From NCBI GenBank assembly GCA_030549775.1, contig CM060175.1:6820564-6884563 (forward strand): DNA of 64,000 bases, read 5' to 3'. The notes under the pieces are model-generated. The model had not been told where the DNA came from and made no database searches. It saw nothing but the letters and a program-made list of their open reading frames with translations. How positions within the stretch are numbered: position 1 is the stretch's first letter; each line of letters starts with the position of its first letter. Of this stretch, positions 10,790-23,589 are shown piece after piece. Position numbers and translations under genes: made by a program. Source of the stretch: Tamarix chinensis (lineage: Eukaryota > Streptophyta > Magnoliopsida > Caryophyllales > Tamaricaceae).

Positions 10790-11890
10790 GAGAAATTATT
10801 TCTAATAGCATGTTAAGAATTTAAAACTTTATATATCTATAATGGGCAAATGCATGCTAAATGTGGAAGACAGAATTAAAAATATCCATGATATTTGATA
10901 ATACTAATTTATGTTTTTACATGCCATGAATAATTTTTTTCATTTCTACAATAATACTAATGGATGAAAGAATTGTATAATGAAGCTCAATCTTTAGAAT
11001 TGAGTAAGCTAGATAACTAACCTATTGGGATAAAAATGTAATGTTTCTTTGTATAATGAACATCATTAAAGCATATACAAAGTCGGGATTACCCTTATGG
11101 TGAGAATTGAAAATCATATATTTTATGGATTACTTATATTAAAATTCTACACCCATCAAGGGTTGTTTCCACCAACCACTGAGGGTAATTTTCTAACTTA
11201 AAATATAAATATATAATATTTATAAAAATGCTACAATATTTTTTGTTGATACTTAAGTACTAGAATTTTCTTATCTATTTACAATAGTCTCCTCTATCCA
11301 CTAAGGATAGTCTCTACTATCTATTGAAAGCAGTTTCCTAACCTAAAATATAAATACACGATATTTATAAAAATATTACCACCTTTTTTTTTACACAATA
11401 ATAATGTAGTTATTTAAACTACTTATAATAATTTAATCTTTCCACTATGAGTAGTTTTTACCACCTAATGAGGATATTTTCCTGAACTATAACAAATTTT
11501 TTTTATCTCAACCGTTCATCTTTGATCTAATGGTTCATAATTTAAAAAAATCAATTCATCACCAAAAGGCGGTTATCAATAAACATTTCATACATACAAA
11601 TAATTGTGTAATGATGCATGCAGTATTGCAAACCTGTTACAAAAGAAATTCAATATAGAATAATCTTCATGATATTTTATCTTTTATATTCTAAATATTC
11701 TTTATTTATTTATAAAGAGTTTTTTATTACAAATAAATTCTTATTTGGATTACCATAATAAATAATATATCTAATATTTTACATAAGCTAATATTTATAC
11801 CGCGTGAATGATGACATTTATATAGAAAATAGTTTGGGAAATAGATTCAAGGCTCGTGACTATGGGGAGGGAAAACCCTACATTATTATT
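10790..11890. other. AT-rich non-coding DNA, shared by both duplication copies
   Basis: No gene is supported. The stretch is collinear with about 20890-22030 in copy B. It contains short internal repeats of the form CCACTAAGGATAGT / CCTAACTTAAAATATAAAT (11160-11470). Confidence 0.5.
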
Positions 11891-11899
11891 GATAGACTT

Positions 11900-12893
11900 C
11901 AATGCATTTTAGCTTAAGAAAGTTGATTTCAAATTCACAGATGATATTCATTACGAAGTACACCAAGAGAAATTTAATACAATATGTCGTTATTATTTGA
12001 TCGGTAATAGACCGAACAAGGAATTCACATTCTCTGCATCGGTAATCACATGGACCGTCAGAAAAGATTGCACAAAGTTAATCAAAAATCTTGTTTTTGG
12101 AAAAATAGTGTGCCCACCCAAAATGGAAGGTGACTTCGGCCTAATTGGTCCCCCATTATGGAACATTATTGTATCGGTAATCAAATGGATCCATTCTTAT
12201 TACAATAAACAATGGAGATTTGTTAAAGCTCAAATTTCTAGTGTTACTTCTTAGTTGGTTAAAAGGTTTTTTTTGCCTTGAGATCTACTATAGTTACTTG
12301 GGTTGACCTTCAAACTACTAACTACACATTCAAAGTTTCTACTTTGTATGAGTTTTTGAGACCTAAGGCTCCTAAGGTTCATTGGTGGAGAACAATATAT
12401 CATAATCCACCTACACCTCGGCATAAAGCTATTTTCTGGTTAGCTACTCATAATAGACTACCTACTGAGGTGAAAAGTTTAATGCTTCAATGGATGCCTA
12501 GTGTTATTTTTGTGCTCAAAATGAAGCTATACATCATCTTTCTCTTGAATTCCCTATACCTAGCAATGTATGGAGGCTAGCAAAGAGCGCTTCAGGTGTT
12601 TGAAGACTTTGAATTGACTAGAAAAGGGAATTGAATACAATAACTAGGAACTTATCAGGATCTATAGTCTCAACATAAATGTTGAGAGCCTTGTTTGCAA
12701 TAGACTTACATGAAATATGGATGTCTAGAAATGAGTATTTGTTCTCTAATGTTCATTTTGATTGGAAGAAGGTTGTTCATTGTACAACCTATGTTTTGTC
12801 CCTTAGATGTTTACACCCAAAAAGGTTTCATAAGTTCAATGGTTATTTAGGGTGTATAGATGAGTTATATTCCTTTGCTTGTAATTTTCATTA
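11900..12893 (+). pseudogene. LINE (non-LTR retrotransposon) 3' coding relic with zf-RVT region
   Basis: Open fragments match the part of plant LINE ORF2 behind the reverse transcriptase. Near 12060-12180 is KDCTKLIKNLVFGKIVCPPK with GLIGPPLWN. At 12310-12480 is a zf-RVT-like stretch (FKVSTLYEFLRPK, then PRHKAIFWLATHNRL). At 12679-12894 is IWMSRNEYLFSN, typical of the LINE tail. Frames are broken by stops and shifts. Relative to copy B, about 55 bases including GKQIW are deleted around 12175. It is inert and predates the segmental duplication. Confidence 0.78.
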
Positions 12894-13079
12894 ACTCCAA
12901 TGATAAATTAATTCCCATTAAAAAGTATTTAATAAAAATTAAGTCTTTAAAATTTTAGTTATTTTTAGATTCACTATAACTCGAAAAAATGGCATATGGA
13001 TATAACTTGGGCTATAAATTTTGATAATTTTTTAGGGCATAGACAACCTATTATGGACTTATCTCATATCACCTCTATG

Positions 13080-13270
13080 TAATAGTGGTTTAAGCTTGAA
13101 GATGTTTCAACTAGTGATTGATGAGATGGATAAGCAGCTACCTTGGTGGAAAGGAAAGTTTTTGTTTGTAAGTAGCAAACTTACTCTAGTAGAGCTTTGT
13201 TGTTGCCTGGAATCTAGCATGTTGATTATGGACAAGTTTTGTGCTTTGGATCAGGCGAAAATGATGTAAG
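13080..13270 (+). pseudogene. Second LINE reverse-transcriptase fragment
   Basis: SLKMFQLVIDEMDKQLPWW followed by KGKFLFV resembles the plant LINE segment just after the reverse-transcriptase palm, where a short helix is followed by W-KGK-LS. That segment normally lies upstream of the region at 11900-12893. Its downstream position means rearrangement or a second insertion. Copy B carries it at about 23213-23400. Confidence 0.55.
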
Positions 13271-13469
13271 GGAATCCACCTTTATTTTATTTTTTTTTTA
13301 TAAAAAATTATGATAAAGTAGTTGTTGTCTAGAAATCATTTGAAAAATTCTTATTAAAACTCAAATTCTTTCAAGGATGGTCATATAGTGGAGAATGTGT
13401 AGTCCTTGCATCAATGAGGACCCTTCGGCATCAAAACAACTCCAAGGTAACCACCAAACATCAACACTT

Positions 13470-16392
13470 CATCTTCAATCCTTTAAATGTTCATTCTCAT
13501 CAGCCACTTTATAGCCTATTTTTGTTCATGGTTTATAATGATTTTTGTGAAGAAAAAATTTAGGCTAGTAGCAACAACTTTAGAGGGTTTCTAAGACATC
13601 AAATGTAAATATCTCAATTAAAGAAACAAGCTCAAGTGTTGCATAGACATCCCAAACATGTTGGTAATCTGTTGGTAATTAAATTTTCCTATGTTTGAAT
13701 GTCCTAAAACTCTTCTTATTTAGAGAAAATTAATGAACTAGGTGAGAAGCCACAAAAGCCATGCAAGTTGTTTATTAGCCATCACCCTTAGAGAAAAATA
13801 CCACACCTAATATAGGATAGATGTCACCCACCCATCACATATTAGATACAAGGTTAATAGAATCAACTAAACCAAATACAATAATAGAATGTGAAAAAAA
13901 AATATAATATATGGATACCACAAGAAAAAAAATGTTTACAGTACAAGACTACAACATGCCTCTAAAATATCTAAATTTATAGGAGAGTGTAAGCAAAAAG
14001 TATAAAAATACAATAGAGATAAGACAACAATTGGGAAAAGCACAAAACCCTGGTCCATTAAGGATCTACAAAATATCTTTGGGTGTCCATGCTCTTAAGG
14101 ATTCATTCCAAACATAAGGTAGGCAAACTAGTTTTTTGGTATAGGAAAACTAGTCAATCAGTACCACTAATAAACTAGTCAAAAACTTAATCAGTTAACT
14201 AGTGTCTTGTTAAAACACTTACCAAATTCCAGTGAACTTATTGATTGGTAGGTTAAAACTTTACCAATACATTAGTTTTATCCCAAACCAGTTGGTTGTT
14301 TTTATTCTGCAAAATAGAATTTAAAGATATATATGCATTCAACCAAAACATAAATACACGCACAACTCATTTAACTTTCTAAAAATCGCATCTAACATCA
14401 ATACTTCATAAATTCACACCCAAACTGATAAATTATACATTAATTATGCCACATTCAATTTCATGGTTTTTCATTCAAAACAACCAAACATATCATGCTT
14501 TTATGGTCAATTTCATGATTTTAACACTTGAACATACTTGTAAAAGAACATAAATCATGGGAATCCTGCTAGAAAAAAATAACACATAGCACATAACACA
14601 TTATTCTACATCTGCAATATCAACCCAAATTTACATATTTAGTAAGTTATCAAGCAAAAAATACCACTCCTCAATGCCACTCTAACCTTATGATTCTTTC
14701 TTACCTTACTAAGACTTAGATAAAATCATTTAGAAAAAACATTTAGAGCTTATAATTGGAATAAAACATAGAGGAGAAAAACGGAACAAGAGAAACTAAG
14801 GGATTAAAGGAAGGGAAGAACACTTGGATATTGGGATAACACATAAGAGATCAAGGAGGTATGATTTAAGGTTAAGAAGGCAAGGCAACAAGGATAGATA
14901 GCCACTTGAGAGAAGAGGAAAAGGGTGAAAAGATTGGGTTAGATGAACAAGATAATAACCGAGGGGAATATAGGAATCTCATATCAGATAAAAAATAAAC
15001 TAAAAAGGAGTATTTTAGTTACAAAAAATGTGGCACAAATAAAAGTGGTAAAGAGACAAGGATGAAAAAATCAAGGGAAAAAGAGGGGAGAATCTTGTTA
15101 GATTATAGATAAATCCAAATAATAGATTGTAATGAGGGTTTAAAACCCTATAAAAATGATTTACAATCAATATATAACATACACCCAAAGCTAGGTGAAT
15201 GGTTAGAGAAGATTTGAAGTCAAAACGAGAATAAAAATTGCAATTTTGAGTAGAAACAATCGACCGATTCATCATAATCGACAAAACAAAGGCATAATTT
15301 ACTAATTGACTGGTTTTCTGATTTGAAACTCATTTTCATAATTTATTTTCAAAATTATACCAAAATATGTTTTTATGTACGAGCTATTACATAGAGCCTT
15401 CCATATAAAGGCAATATGTATTACCTAGGGTATGATATAAAAACAACAAAATATGACACTTAAATCATGCTATCACATATTACTTATACCATCGTAACGA
15501 AGGAATGCTTTCACACTCATACATCTCATGGTCCAAGCTCATATCAAAGAAGATATCATAAACATTTTGATTTCACATCAAAATAAGTGGATTATTTGCC
15601 ACTAGCTAATCTAATATAGATAATAAGCATGACTCATCAATTAACACATGTGGATTATCTATGACTAGTTATCTCAACATAGATAGCTAACACAACACAA
15701 ATATTGATGAATTGTCCACCACCAGCTAATCAATATAGATAGTTAGCATAAATGAACCACGTTTGTTACCTAATTTTTAAGTATAAGTACCCTAGAAGAA
15801 GTCCATGGATCTAGATATAGTAGATATAGGGCCTTAAGAGGCACATAAAGGTAAGTCAGAAAATTACTCATAACACAGGAAAGGTATGCCACACACAACC
15901 TTACCTAGAAGGCCATCCCAATCCAACACATAATGTTTTGTATGCCTATAATACCCTAAATTTTTTAAATTCTAATACTTTGGTGATTAGCTTTCTAACC
16001 ACCTCTCTAAACCTTAAACCTTAAACCTTATTTAAACACCTTAATTATACCTTTTAAACCATCAATTTACCTGCCTAAACTTTAAAACCTTAGTTTAGGC
16101 CTCAACCAACTAGCAGTTAACCGACTAACAATGTTCCAAACCCTGGTCAACCACCATCCACTCTTGGTAAACCAAAGTTGTTTAATTTCCATCATTTTGG
16201 TTTTTCTTAATTTATTTTCATATCAAAAAATTTTCTATGCATAATATTTTTATATATTCAAGTTTGTAAGTTTATTCCTCACCTTTCTCTAATTTTAAAT
16301 GCAAATTTTGGAAATTATTTAACTATTTTTTAACAATTTATTACACTTTCTTCTTTGCTTAAACCTTTTTCTAGTATTGTTAACTTTCTTAG
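13470..16392. other. Long non-coding repeat-derived stretch (copy A)
   Basis: No coding sequence is supported. It is collinear with about 23590-26257 and 30576-30859 of copy B. Short motifs built on ACTAGTC and AACCAGTTGG recur at 14110-14310, and TATAGATA / ACCACTAGCTAATC-like repeats at 15590-15750. TATAATACCCTAAATTTT at 15950 resembles a terminus of the TGTAACACCC element family but could not be paired with a second end. Confidence 0.5.
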
Positions 16393-16439
16393 TGTAACAC
16401 CCTCAATTTTTGAATCAGAAAAATTATCTTTAAGATAAT

Positions 16440-16600
16440 GAATGAGAGGGTTGTTATGCCTTCTGAATTATGTAATGCACCTAATGCTTTTATGATGCTA
16501 ATGAATGAGATTATTTCCTAAGTGACTTCATTGTAGTTTATTTAGATGATATACTTGTATATAGCAAAAGTGAACATGATCATCTTCTAAGATCATGCGA
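16440..16600 (+). pseudogene. Ty3/gypsy reverse-transcriptase fragment (copy A)
   Basis: The translation contains ELCNAPNAFMMLMNEI and, after a short deletion that shifts frame, IVVYLDDILVYSK with the YLDD catalytic motif of Ty3/gypsy-type reverse transcriptases. Only about 50 codons survive. It lies inside a TGTAACACCC-family element and is shared with copy B. Confidence 0.82.
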
Positions 16601-17479
16601 AAGCAAATAAACAAAATTAGAAAGTATTACTACTGCGCCTAACATATAAGAGGTGTGGGCATCCACCTAAACCATGCTCGATGCAAGGCTAAAACATTAA
16701 CCAAAACTATGCATGAGAATCAAAGATAGCCCGAGCAAGAAGAGAGGAAGGGAAGAGAAAGAAATATGATATGACATGATTAGTTTACAAACCAAATATA
16801 AGAATAGAGCCGAGAGTTTAGGTTACAAAAAAAAAAAGAAGAGAAGCATCCTAACACAGTGGAAAGACTAGCTGAACTGATTAACCTAACTCTCTGATAC
16901 CATAAATCCTATCCAGGAAAAGCCATACAAAGGCTCACAAGTTGATCAAACCTACAAAACGTTACCTATTTCCTAGAACAAAAGCAAGATTATCATAGTG
17001 ACCACACAATGTAGTATTAGTACGATGAAGTACTGGTAAAACAATTCTATTCTATAACATGGAAAAGGTCTTAGGTTGCACCTAGAAGCAACATTAACTC
17101 AAACTATAAAACGTATGCTAGAGCATATAGCCATGGAATGAGGGTAATAGTAACATGATGATTGCATATATCACAAGCATCCACAAACCATATGATTATG
17201 ATTATCTCGTTATATGACCACACAATCCACTTATTAAGATATTTATATGACACACCAAGCCTTCACCATGAATAAGGGTGATGGTAGTGACACACGGGCA
17301 CATAAGTCTCTAACATGGGCATACTCTCCAAAGCGGAGCACTGATCTCAATATGGGTGTTTAGACGATGACACCAAACGCAAATGAGCCAATCTAAGCCT
17401 CCCAAATGGATGTTTAGGTGACCTCACCAAACGCAAGCCTCCTAGATGGGTGTTTAGGTGACAACACCAAACACAAAGG

Positions 17480-18130
17480 ATAAACCTACCCATCATGGCA
17501 TACCCTCTTTTCGAGAACTGACGCCAAGATGGTCCGCCATAGTATTACTCCTACTCAATCATACAAGCCACAACCTAGTAGCGCAGAAAAGATACTACAT
17601 AAAAGGAGATAAGACTCTACCAATCATGGCATACCCTCTATATGAGTACCTACACTATGATAGCCTGCCATAGTAGTACTACTACTCCCATATACAGACC
17701 TTAACCTGGTAATATGGAAAGGTACTACATGAGAGGGAGTTAAAAATCCACCGAACATCACGTACTCTCTACGAGCACCAACCCCATGATGGTATGCCAC
17801 AGTAGTAATCATAATTCCGCATACAAGCCTCAACCTAGTAATATGGAAAGTTACTGAGTGAGAGGGAGTTGAAACTCCACCGAATATGGTGTACTATCTA
17901 AGAGCACCGACCCCATAATGGTATGCCACAGTAGTAATCTTACTCCCACATATAGGCCTCAACCTAGTAATATAGAAGGTACTGAGTGAGAGAGAGATGA
18001 AACTCCACTGATCATGGCGTACCCTCTATACGAGTACCTACACCATGATGGTCTGCCACAGTATTATTCCTACTCCCGTTTACCGGCCACAACCCAATAG
18101 TACAGGAAAGGTACTATGTGAGGGGAACAA
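17480..18130. repeat. Minisatellite, ~127-132-bp unit, about five copies
   Basis: Units begin near 17491, 17622, 17754, 17883 and 18010 at a consensus close to ATCATGGCGTACCCTCTA. Each carries CCATGATGGTCTGCCACAGT, ACTCCTACTCCCATATA, CACAACCTAGTA and AGGTACT. Copy B has about six units (32130-32900), so unit number has changed since the duplication. Confidence 0.88.
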
Positions 18131-18208
18131 ATATCATAATTACAATTTCATCCATAACTAGATGGGTGTTATCCAGCAACAACGCCAAGCACAACACAAG
18201 AAATACTA

Positions 18209-18210
<2 letters not shown>

Positions 18211-18247
<37 letters not shown>
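18211..18247. repeat. (ATT)n microsatellite
   Basis: An uninterrupted TTA run of about 37 bp lies just after the minisatellite. In copy B the matching site (32982-33052) is longer and includes an ACT run. Confidence 0.9.
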
Positions 18248-18845
18248 CACAAGTTAAAAGTACACTTTTCTCAATAACCAAATAGGATTTACAAAGCAAT
18301 AACGTTCACACATCACAAGACATACAAGAGGCCCCTTTAGGTGCCTAGAAATGACATCAAGCTTAACCACTCAAGACTTCACAATATTAGTTTGATCTAT
18401 AATGAATTTAAGTTCAAGCGTGGTTGAAATCATAATTAAATAGTTGTAATAACGTGGAAGTATTATCACAAAAGGTCTAAGAGAATATCAACAATTAACA
18501 ACAAATCAAGTGGCATTCAAAAAATCAGGTGGAAACCAGTCAACATGTTTGATCAAACAGGTTGATGGATCTAAGAAGAGACAAAACCATTTTAGTCTGC
18601 AGGGAAACCAGTTAATGAGTTTGACAACTGATCGAATGTTCATTGAAACTAGTTGTTTGGTTTATCAAACCAATTAACTGATCTCACAACCAACTAATCC
18701 AAACTCCAAACCATTAGACTGCTCGCACCACTAGTCTATGGGTTCAAGGAACCCATTGATTGGTCTAGGTAAAACACTACCTAGGCCTGTGATACTCACA
18801 CCAACATTTAGCACACGTTACCATATTAATACTAGCCTGCTTCTA

Positions 18846-19173
18846 TGTCATCACACACATAAAAATACATGATACACACATAAAATCATATAGGTACATA
18901 GTAATATACATACTTAAATGAATTATGCTCAAATGGCCAACTTATGCTTAAAATCATAGATTTCCGGCCATGTTATTTTAGGAATTAACATACCACATGC
19001 TCAGATTATAGAATACAAATTAAATTGTGCTCACACATACACCACACACAAGGAACCCCAATATACTACAGAACCCCACTTATGTTAAAGATAAAAATAC
19101 CTTACATCAAAATAACCTAAGCAAGCCCACATAGTCAACAATAAAGGGAAATCAATGAGAGTCATATCAACAT
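18846..19173. other. Spacer between the two duplication copies
   Basis: These 328 bases are not found at the end of copy B. They contain no gene or recognised repeat, only runs of ACACACATAAAA-like sequence. Confidence 0.5.
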
Positions 19174-19218
19174 TAAAATTTCTAACGTCTTTTTAACATG
19201 CGTGTTAATTGTATACAG

Positions 19219-19601
19219 AATAATGACCAAAAGGAACCACCGAGGCCAAAGACAAAAGCCAGCACAAGCCTCACAAACATATTTGCATGTAGCGGGCCAG
19301 CACCGGAGCAGATCAATGGTAAGCTTGTTATGATAGGGTTTGTTGCTGCCATTAGAGTTGACTACATAGAGGTTTGAATGTGTTTATGCAAATATCCAAT
19401 GGAGGAACGCAGTGGTTCATAGGGACAAGTATCCTCCTCTCTACTAAATCTTTAGTGCCTTTGTTGAAAGGAGTGAGCGCCGAAGAGAAATCAGACAGGA
19501 TAATGACCTCTAATGCTGAGATGTGGAACGGTAGGTTTGCTATGATTGGGCTCGTTACCTTGGCTGTCACCGAGTACGTTACGGGCAGTGCTCTTGTCTG
19601 A
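19219..19601 (+). pseudogene. ELIP pseudogene: exon 2 only, frameshifted
   Basis: This copy of ELIP exon 2 has the end of the intron and its GTATACAG acceptor, but no exon 1, transit peptide or promoter. It is 383 bases long against 384 in the parent. A single-base deletion near 19355 shifts the frame and creates a TGA at 19375-19377. Helix I pigment-site residues have drifted (INGKLVMIG instead of INGRLAMIG), and an F-to-C change precedes them. Helix III is still intact (EMWNGRFAMIGLVTLAVTEY), as expected for a fairly young pseudogene. It was carried here by the ~11-kb duplication that began mid-intron. Confidence 0.93.
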
Positions 19602-20569
19602 ACATGGAAGCCAATCGAGATTCTCATGCATGATGCATGCATGGGGTCTATGAATATGTAACTACTTATCATGATCCCTTAGTTTCTTTTGACAGTGCTC
19701 GCAATGTACGAGTGTCATTTTCTTTTGTTCGTATTTCACACTTTTTTTTCATGCAAATATACTATGCTTAAGTGTAGGTAACGTTGTACAAACTACAAAA
19801 TAATCAATAAAATAAGTGAAGAATCTACTTCCAATATTCACTTCCATTTTTATTGATTTTTAAATCGAGTTGTCATATATATACATTTATATACTATATA
19901 ATAAGTATTAGGCCTTGCTTTCTTGACTTTATGTTCATATTAGATCAGCAAATTTTGATAATAATAAATATAATATAAAATTAATTATAATAATTAGAAA
20001 AATAGTATTAATGATAACCACATTAATATTACTATTAAAAATAAATAAAAAAAGTATAATTTATGGGAATAATATAGAAAAATATAAATAATAATGCATT
20101 AAATTTTTACAAATTTGATTAGAAAAAAAAAATGTCAAATGAAGCACACATATCATTAAATATTGTCTAAAGAAGTTTAAAAAAAATGAATTTAGGGTAT
20201 GGTTACTCCAAATCCTTTATTTTGTTATGAAAAACAAAAAAGTTAACTTTAAATAATTGCTAAATTGTAAGGAAGTTCTATAATTTTGAGAAAATTCATG
20301 TCATTTTTCCAATAAGTAAAAGATTTTATTACTTTCAAACTAAGCAATTACATCTAATTTGTTATCATACAATGTTATCTAACATACTAAGCCACCTTTC
20401 ATAATTAATATTTAGTTGTAGGTGTGGAGCATTCTCCTAGCATCCATGAGCACAATCACACAAATGAGTGCAGATGCATCACTAAAACAATTATGGAACA
20501 TTATCAAGTTCCTCTAATGCCATACATTTGCAACATATGATACAAATAAAGAACCTACAAGTTGTTTCT

Positions 20570-20890
20570 TACTCTTGACACTGCATTGACCTAGTGGTAA
20601 GAGCATGCACCTCATACTGCCAATTAAAGAAGATATCTCCTCTTCCTAGAACTGCACGAACCTTGCACCAAATACCAACTTCTTTTTTCTTTTTGACAAT
20701 GCATGAAAAAAATGATCTTGGGTCTCTAGCTATTGTAGGAAAAACACACATTAGATATCAACAAGCATACCTAATTCTTGTAGCCTACCCTTTGTAAGAA
20801 ACATGTTCCTCATAGCTAACTATAAGAAAATATATGCCTTGACAAGGTGAGAGAATGCCACATTATGAAATTTCATGTCATTAATTGTGC
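20570..20890 (+). repeat. SINE-like interspersed block, copy B
   Basis: This is the counterpart of 10478-10780, with CCTAGTGGTAAGAGCATGC and CCTCTTCCTAGAACTGCACG. Copy A has two of these blocks; copy B has one. Confidence 0.35.
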
Positions 20891-22029
20891 TTTATCCAAT
20901 ATTTAAGAGAAATTATTTCTAATAGCATGTTAAGAATTTAAAACTTTATATATGTATAACATTATAATTGGACAAATGCATGGTAAGGGTGGTAGACAGA
21001 ATTAAAAATATCCATGATATTTGATAATACTAATTTATGTTTTTGCATGACATGAATAATTTTTTTCATTTCTACAATAACATTTATGGATGAAAGAACT
21101 TTATGATGAAACTCAATCTTTAGAATTGAGTAAGCTAGATAACTAACCTATTGGAATAAAAATATAATGTTTCTTTGTATAATGAACATCATTAAAGCAT
21201 ATAAAAAGTCAGGATTACCCTTATGGTGAGAATTGAAAATCATCTATTTTATGGATTACTTATATTAAAATTCTACACCCATCAAGGGTTGTTTCCACCA
21301 ACCACTGAGGGTAATTTTCTAATTTAAAATATAAATATATAATATTTATAAAAATGCTACAATATTTTTTGTTGATACTTAAGTACTAGAATTTTCTTAT
21401 CTATTTACAATAGTATCCTCTATCCACTAAGGATAGTCTCTACTATCTATTGAAAGTAGTTTCCTAACCTAAAATATAAATACACAATATTTACAAAAAT
21501 ACTATCGCCTTTTTTTTGACACACTAATAATGTAATTATTCAAACTACTTATGATAGTTTAATCTTTCCACTATGAGTAGTTTTTACCACCTAATGAGGA
21601 TATTTTCCTCAACTATAGGAAAAATTTTTTTATCTCAACTGTTCATCTTTGATCTAATGGTTCATAATTTAAAAAAAATCAATTCATCACCAAAAAGTGA
21701 TTATCAATAAACATTTCATACATAGATATGAGTGTGTAATGATGCACACAATATTGCAAACCTGTTACAAAAGAAATTCAATATAGAATAATCTTCATGA
21801 TATTTTATCTTTTATATTCTAAATATTCTTTATTTATTTATAAAGAGTTTTTTTATTACAAATAAATTCTTATTTGGATTAACATAATAAATAATATATC
21901 TAATATTTTACATAAGCTAATATTTATACAACGTGAATGATGACATTTATATAGAAAATAGTTTGGAAAATAGACTTAAGGCTCGTGACTATGGTGAGGG
22001 AAAACCATACATTATTATTGATAGACTTC

Positions 22030-23045
22030 AATGCATTTTAGCTTAAGAAAGTTGATTTCAAATTCACATATGATATTCTTTACAAAGTACACCAAGAGAA
22101 ATTTAATACAATATGTACTTATTATTTGATGGGTAATGGACCGAATAAGGATATCACATTCTCTGCATCGGTAATCACATGGACCGCCAAAAAATATTGC
22201 ACAAAGTTAATCAAAATTCTTGTGTTTGGAAAAATAACGTGCCCACCCAAAAAGAAAGGTGACTTAGGCCTAATTGGTCCCCCATTATGGAACATTATTG
22301 TATTGGGAAAGCAGATTTGGAACATAAGCTAGAAGCAAGACTCTATGGATCAAATGGATCCATTCTTATTACAATAAACAATAGAGATTTGTTAAAGCTC
22401 AAATGCCTAGTGTTACTTCTTTGTTGGTTAAAAGGTTTTTTTTCCTTAAGATCTACTATACTTACTTGGGTTGACCTTCAAACTACTAACTACACATTCA
22501 AAGTTTCTACTTTGTATGAGTTTTTGAGACCTAAGGCTCCTAAGGTTCATTGGTAGAACAATATATCATAATCCACCTACACCTCGGCATAAAGCTATTT
22601 TCTAGTTAGCTACTCATAATAGACTACCTACTGAGGTGAAAAGTTTAATGCTTCAATGGACGCCTAGTGTTATTTTTGTGCTCAAAATGAAGCTATACAT
22701 CATCTTTCTCTTGAATTCCCTATAACTAGCAATATATGGAGGCTAGTAAAGAGGGCTTTGGATGTTTGAAGACTTTGAATTGACTGGAAAAAGGAATTGA
22801 ATACAATAACTAGGAACTTAACAGGATCTGCAATCAAAACATAAATGTTGGTTGCTATATAGGCTTAAATGAAATATGGATGTCTAGAAATGAGTGTTTG
22901 TTATCTAATGTTCATTTCAATTGGAAGAAGGCTGTTCATTAAACTACCTATGTTTTGTCCCTTAGATCTTTACACCCAAAAAGGTTTCATAAGTTCAATG
23001 GTTATTTAGGGTGTATGGATGAGTTACATTCCCTTGCCTGTAATT
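22030..23045 (+). pseudogene. LINE 3' coding relic (copy B)
   Basis: It is collinear with 11900-12893. It keeps a segment lost from copy A (VLGKQIWN near 22300-22330) between GLIGPPLWN and the LLQ-type region, so B better represents the original order. The zf-RVT-like stretch (FKVSTLYEFLRPK) is at 22490-22540. Stops and shifts make it non-functional. Confidence 0.76.
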
Positions 23046-23204
23046 TTTATTAACTTCAATGATAAATTAATTCCCATAAAAAAGATTTAATAAAAATTGA
23101 TTCTTTAAATTTTTAGTTATGTTTAGATTTACTATAACTCAAAAAAAAGGCATATGGATATAACTTGGGCTATAAATTTTGATAATTTTTTAGGGCATGG
23201 ACAA

Positions 23205-23400
23205 CCTATTATGGACTTATCATATATCACCTCTATGTAATAGTGGTTTAAGCTTGAAGGTGTTTCAACTAGTGATTGATGAGATGGTTCAAAAGCTACC
23301 TTGGTGGAAAGGAAAGTTTTTGTTTGTAAATGGTATCAAGCATATTGATTATGGCCAAGTTTTATGCTTGGGATCAGGTGAAAATGATGTAGGGACATCC
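23205..23400 (+). pseudogene. Second LINE reverse-transcriptase fragment (copy B)
   Basis: It encodes SLKVFQLVIDEMVQKLPWW then KGKFLFV, equivalent to 13080-13270 in copy A. Confidence 0.55.
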
Positions 23401-23589
23401 ACCTTTATTTTAATTTTTTTTATAAAAAATTATGATAAAGTAATTGTTATCTAGAAATCATTTGAAAAATTCTTATTAAAACTCAAATTCTTTCAAGGAT
23501 GGTCATATAGTGAAGAATGTGTAGTCCTTGCATCAAGAGGACCCTTCAGCATCAAAACAACTCCAAGGTAACCACCACACATCAACACT

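Larger units (their letters stand above)
7896..18845 (+). repeat. Segmental duplication, copy A (~10.95 kb)
   Basis: This segment is collinear with 19174-33879. It starts within the ELIP intron (TAAAATTTCTAAC) and ends at TGCTTCTA (18838-18845). Shared landmarks in order are ELIP exon 2, AT-rich 3' sequence, LINE relics, a long non-coding repeat region, a Ty3/gypsy reverse-transcriptase fragment and a ~130-bp minisatellite. Copy A alone has two additional units of the 8.55-10.1-kb block. It lacks about 250 bp present in copy B near 33340-33600 and about 55 bp of LINE present near 22300-22355. Confidence 0.92.
16393..18845 (+). mobile_element. Fifth TGTAACACCC-family member, 5' portion (copy A)
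   Basis: It starts TGTAACACCCTCAATTTTT. After an embedded reverse-transcriptase fragment it continues with CATCCACCTAAACC and GCAAGGCTAAAACATT (16640-16710), matching the 5' region of the elements at 26258 and 35006. The minisatellite at 17480-18130 takes the place occupied by different tandem arrays in the other members. No 3' terminus or target duplication was found, so the right boundary is arbitrary. Confidence 0.5.

Noticed and set aside
19374..19601. A 75-codon frame as a small functional ELIP-like (one-helix) protein
   Set aside because: The ATG arises downstream of a frameshift, and there is no transit peptide, promoter or helix I. It fits a pseudogene from the segmental duplication.
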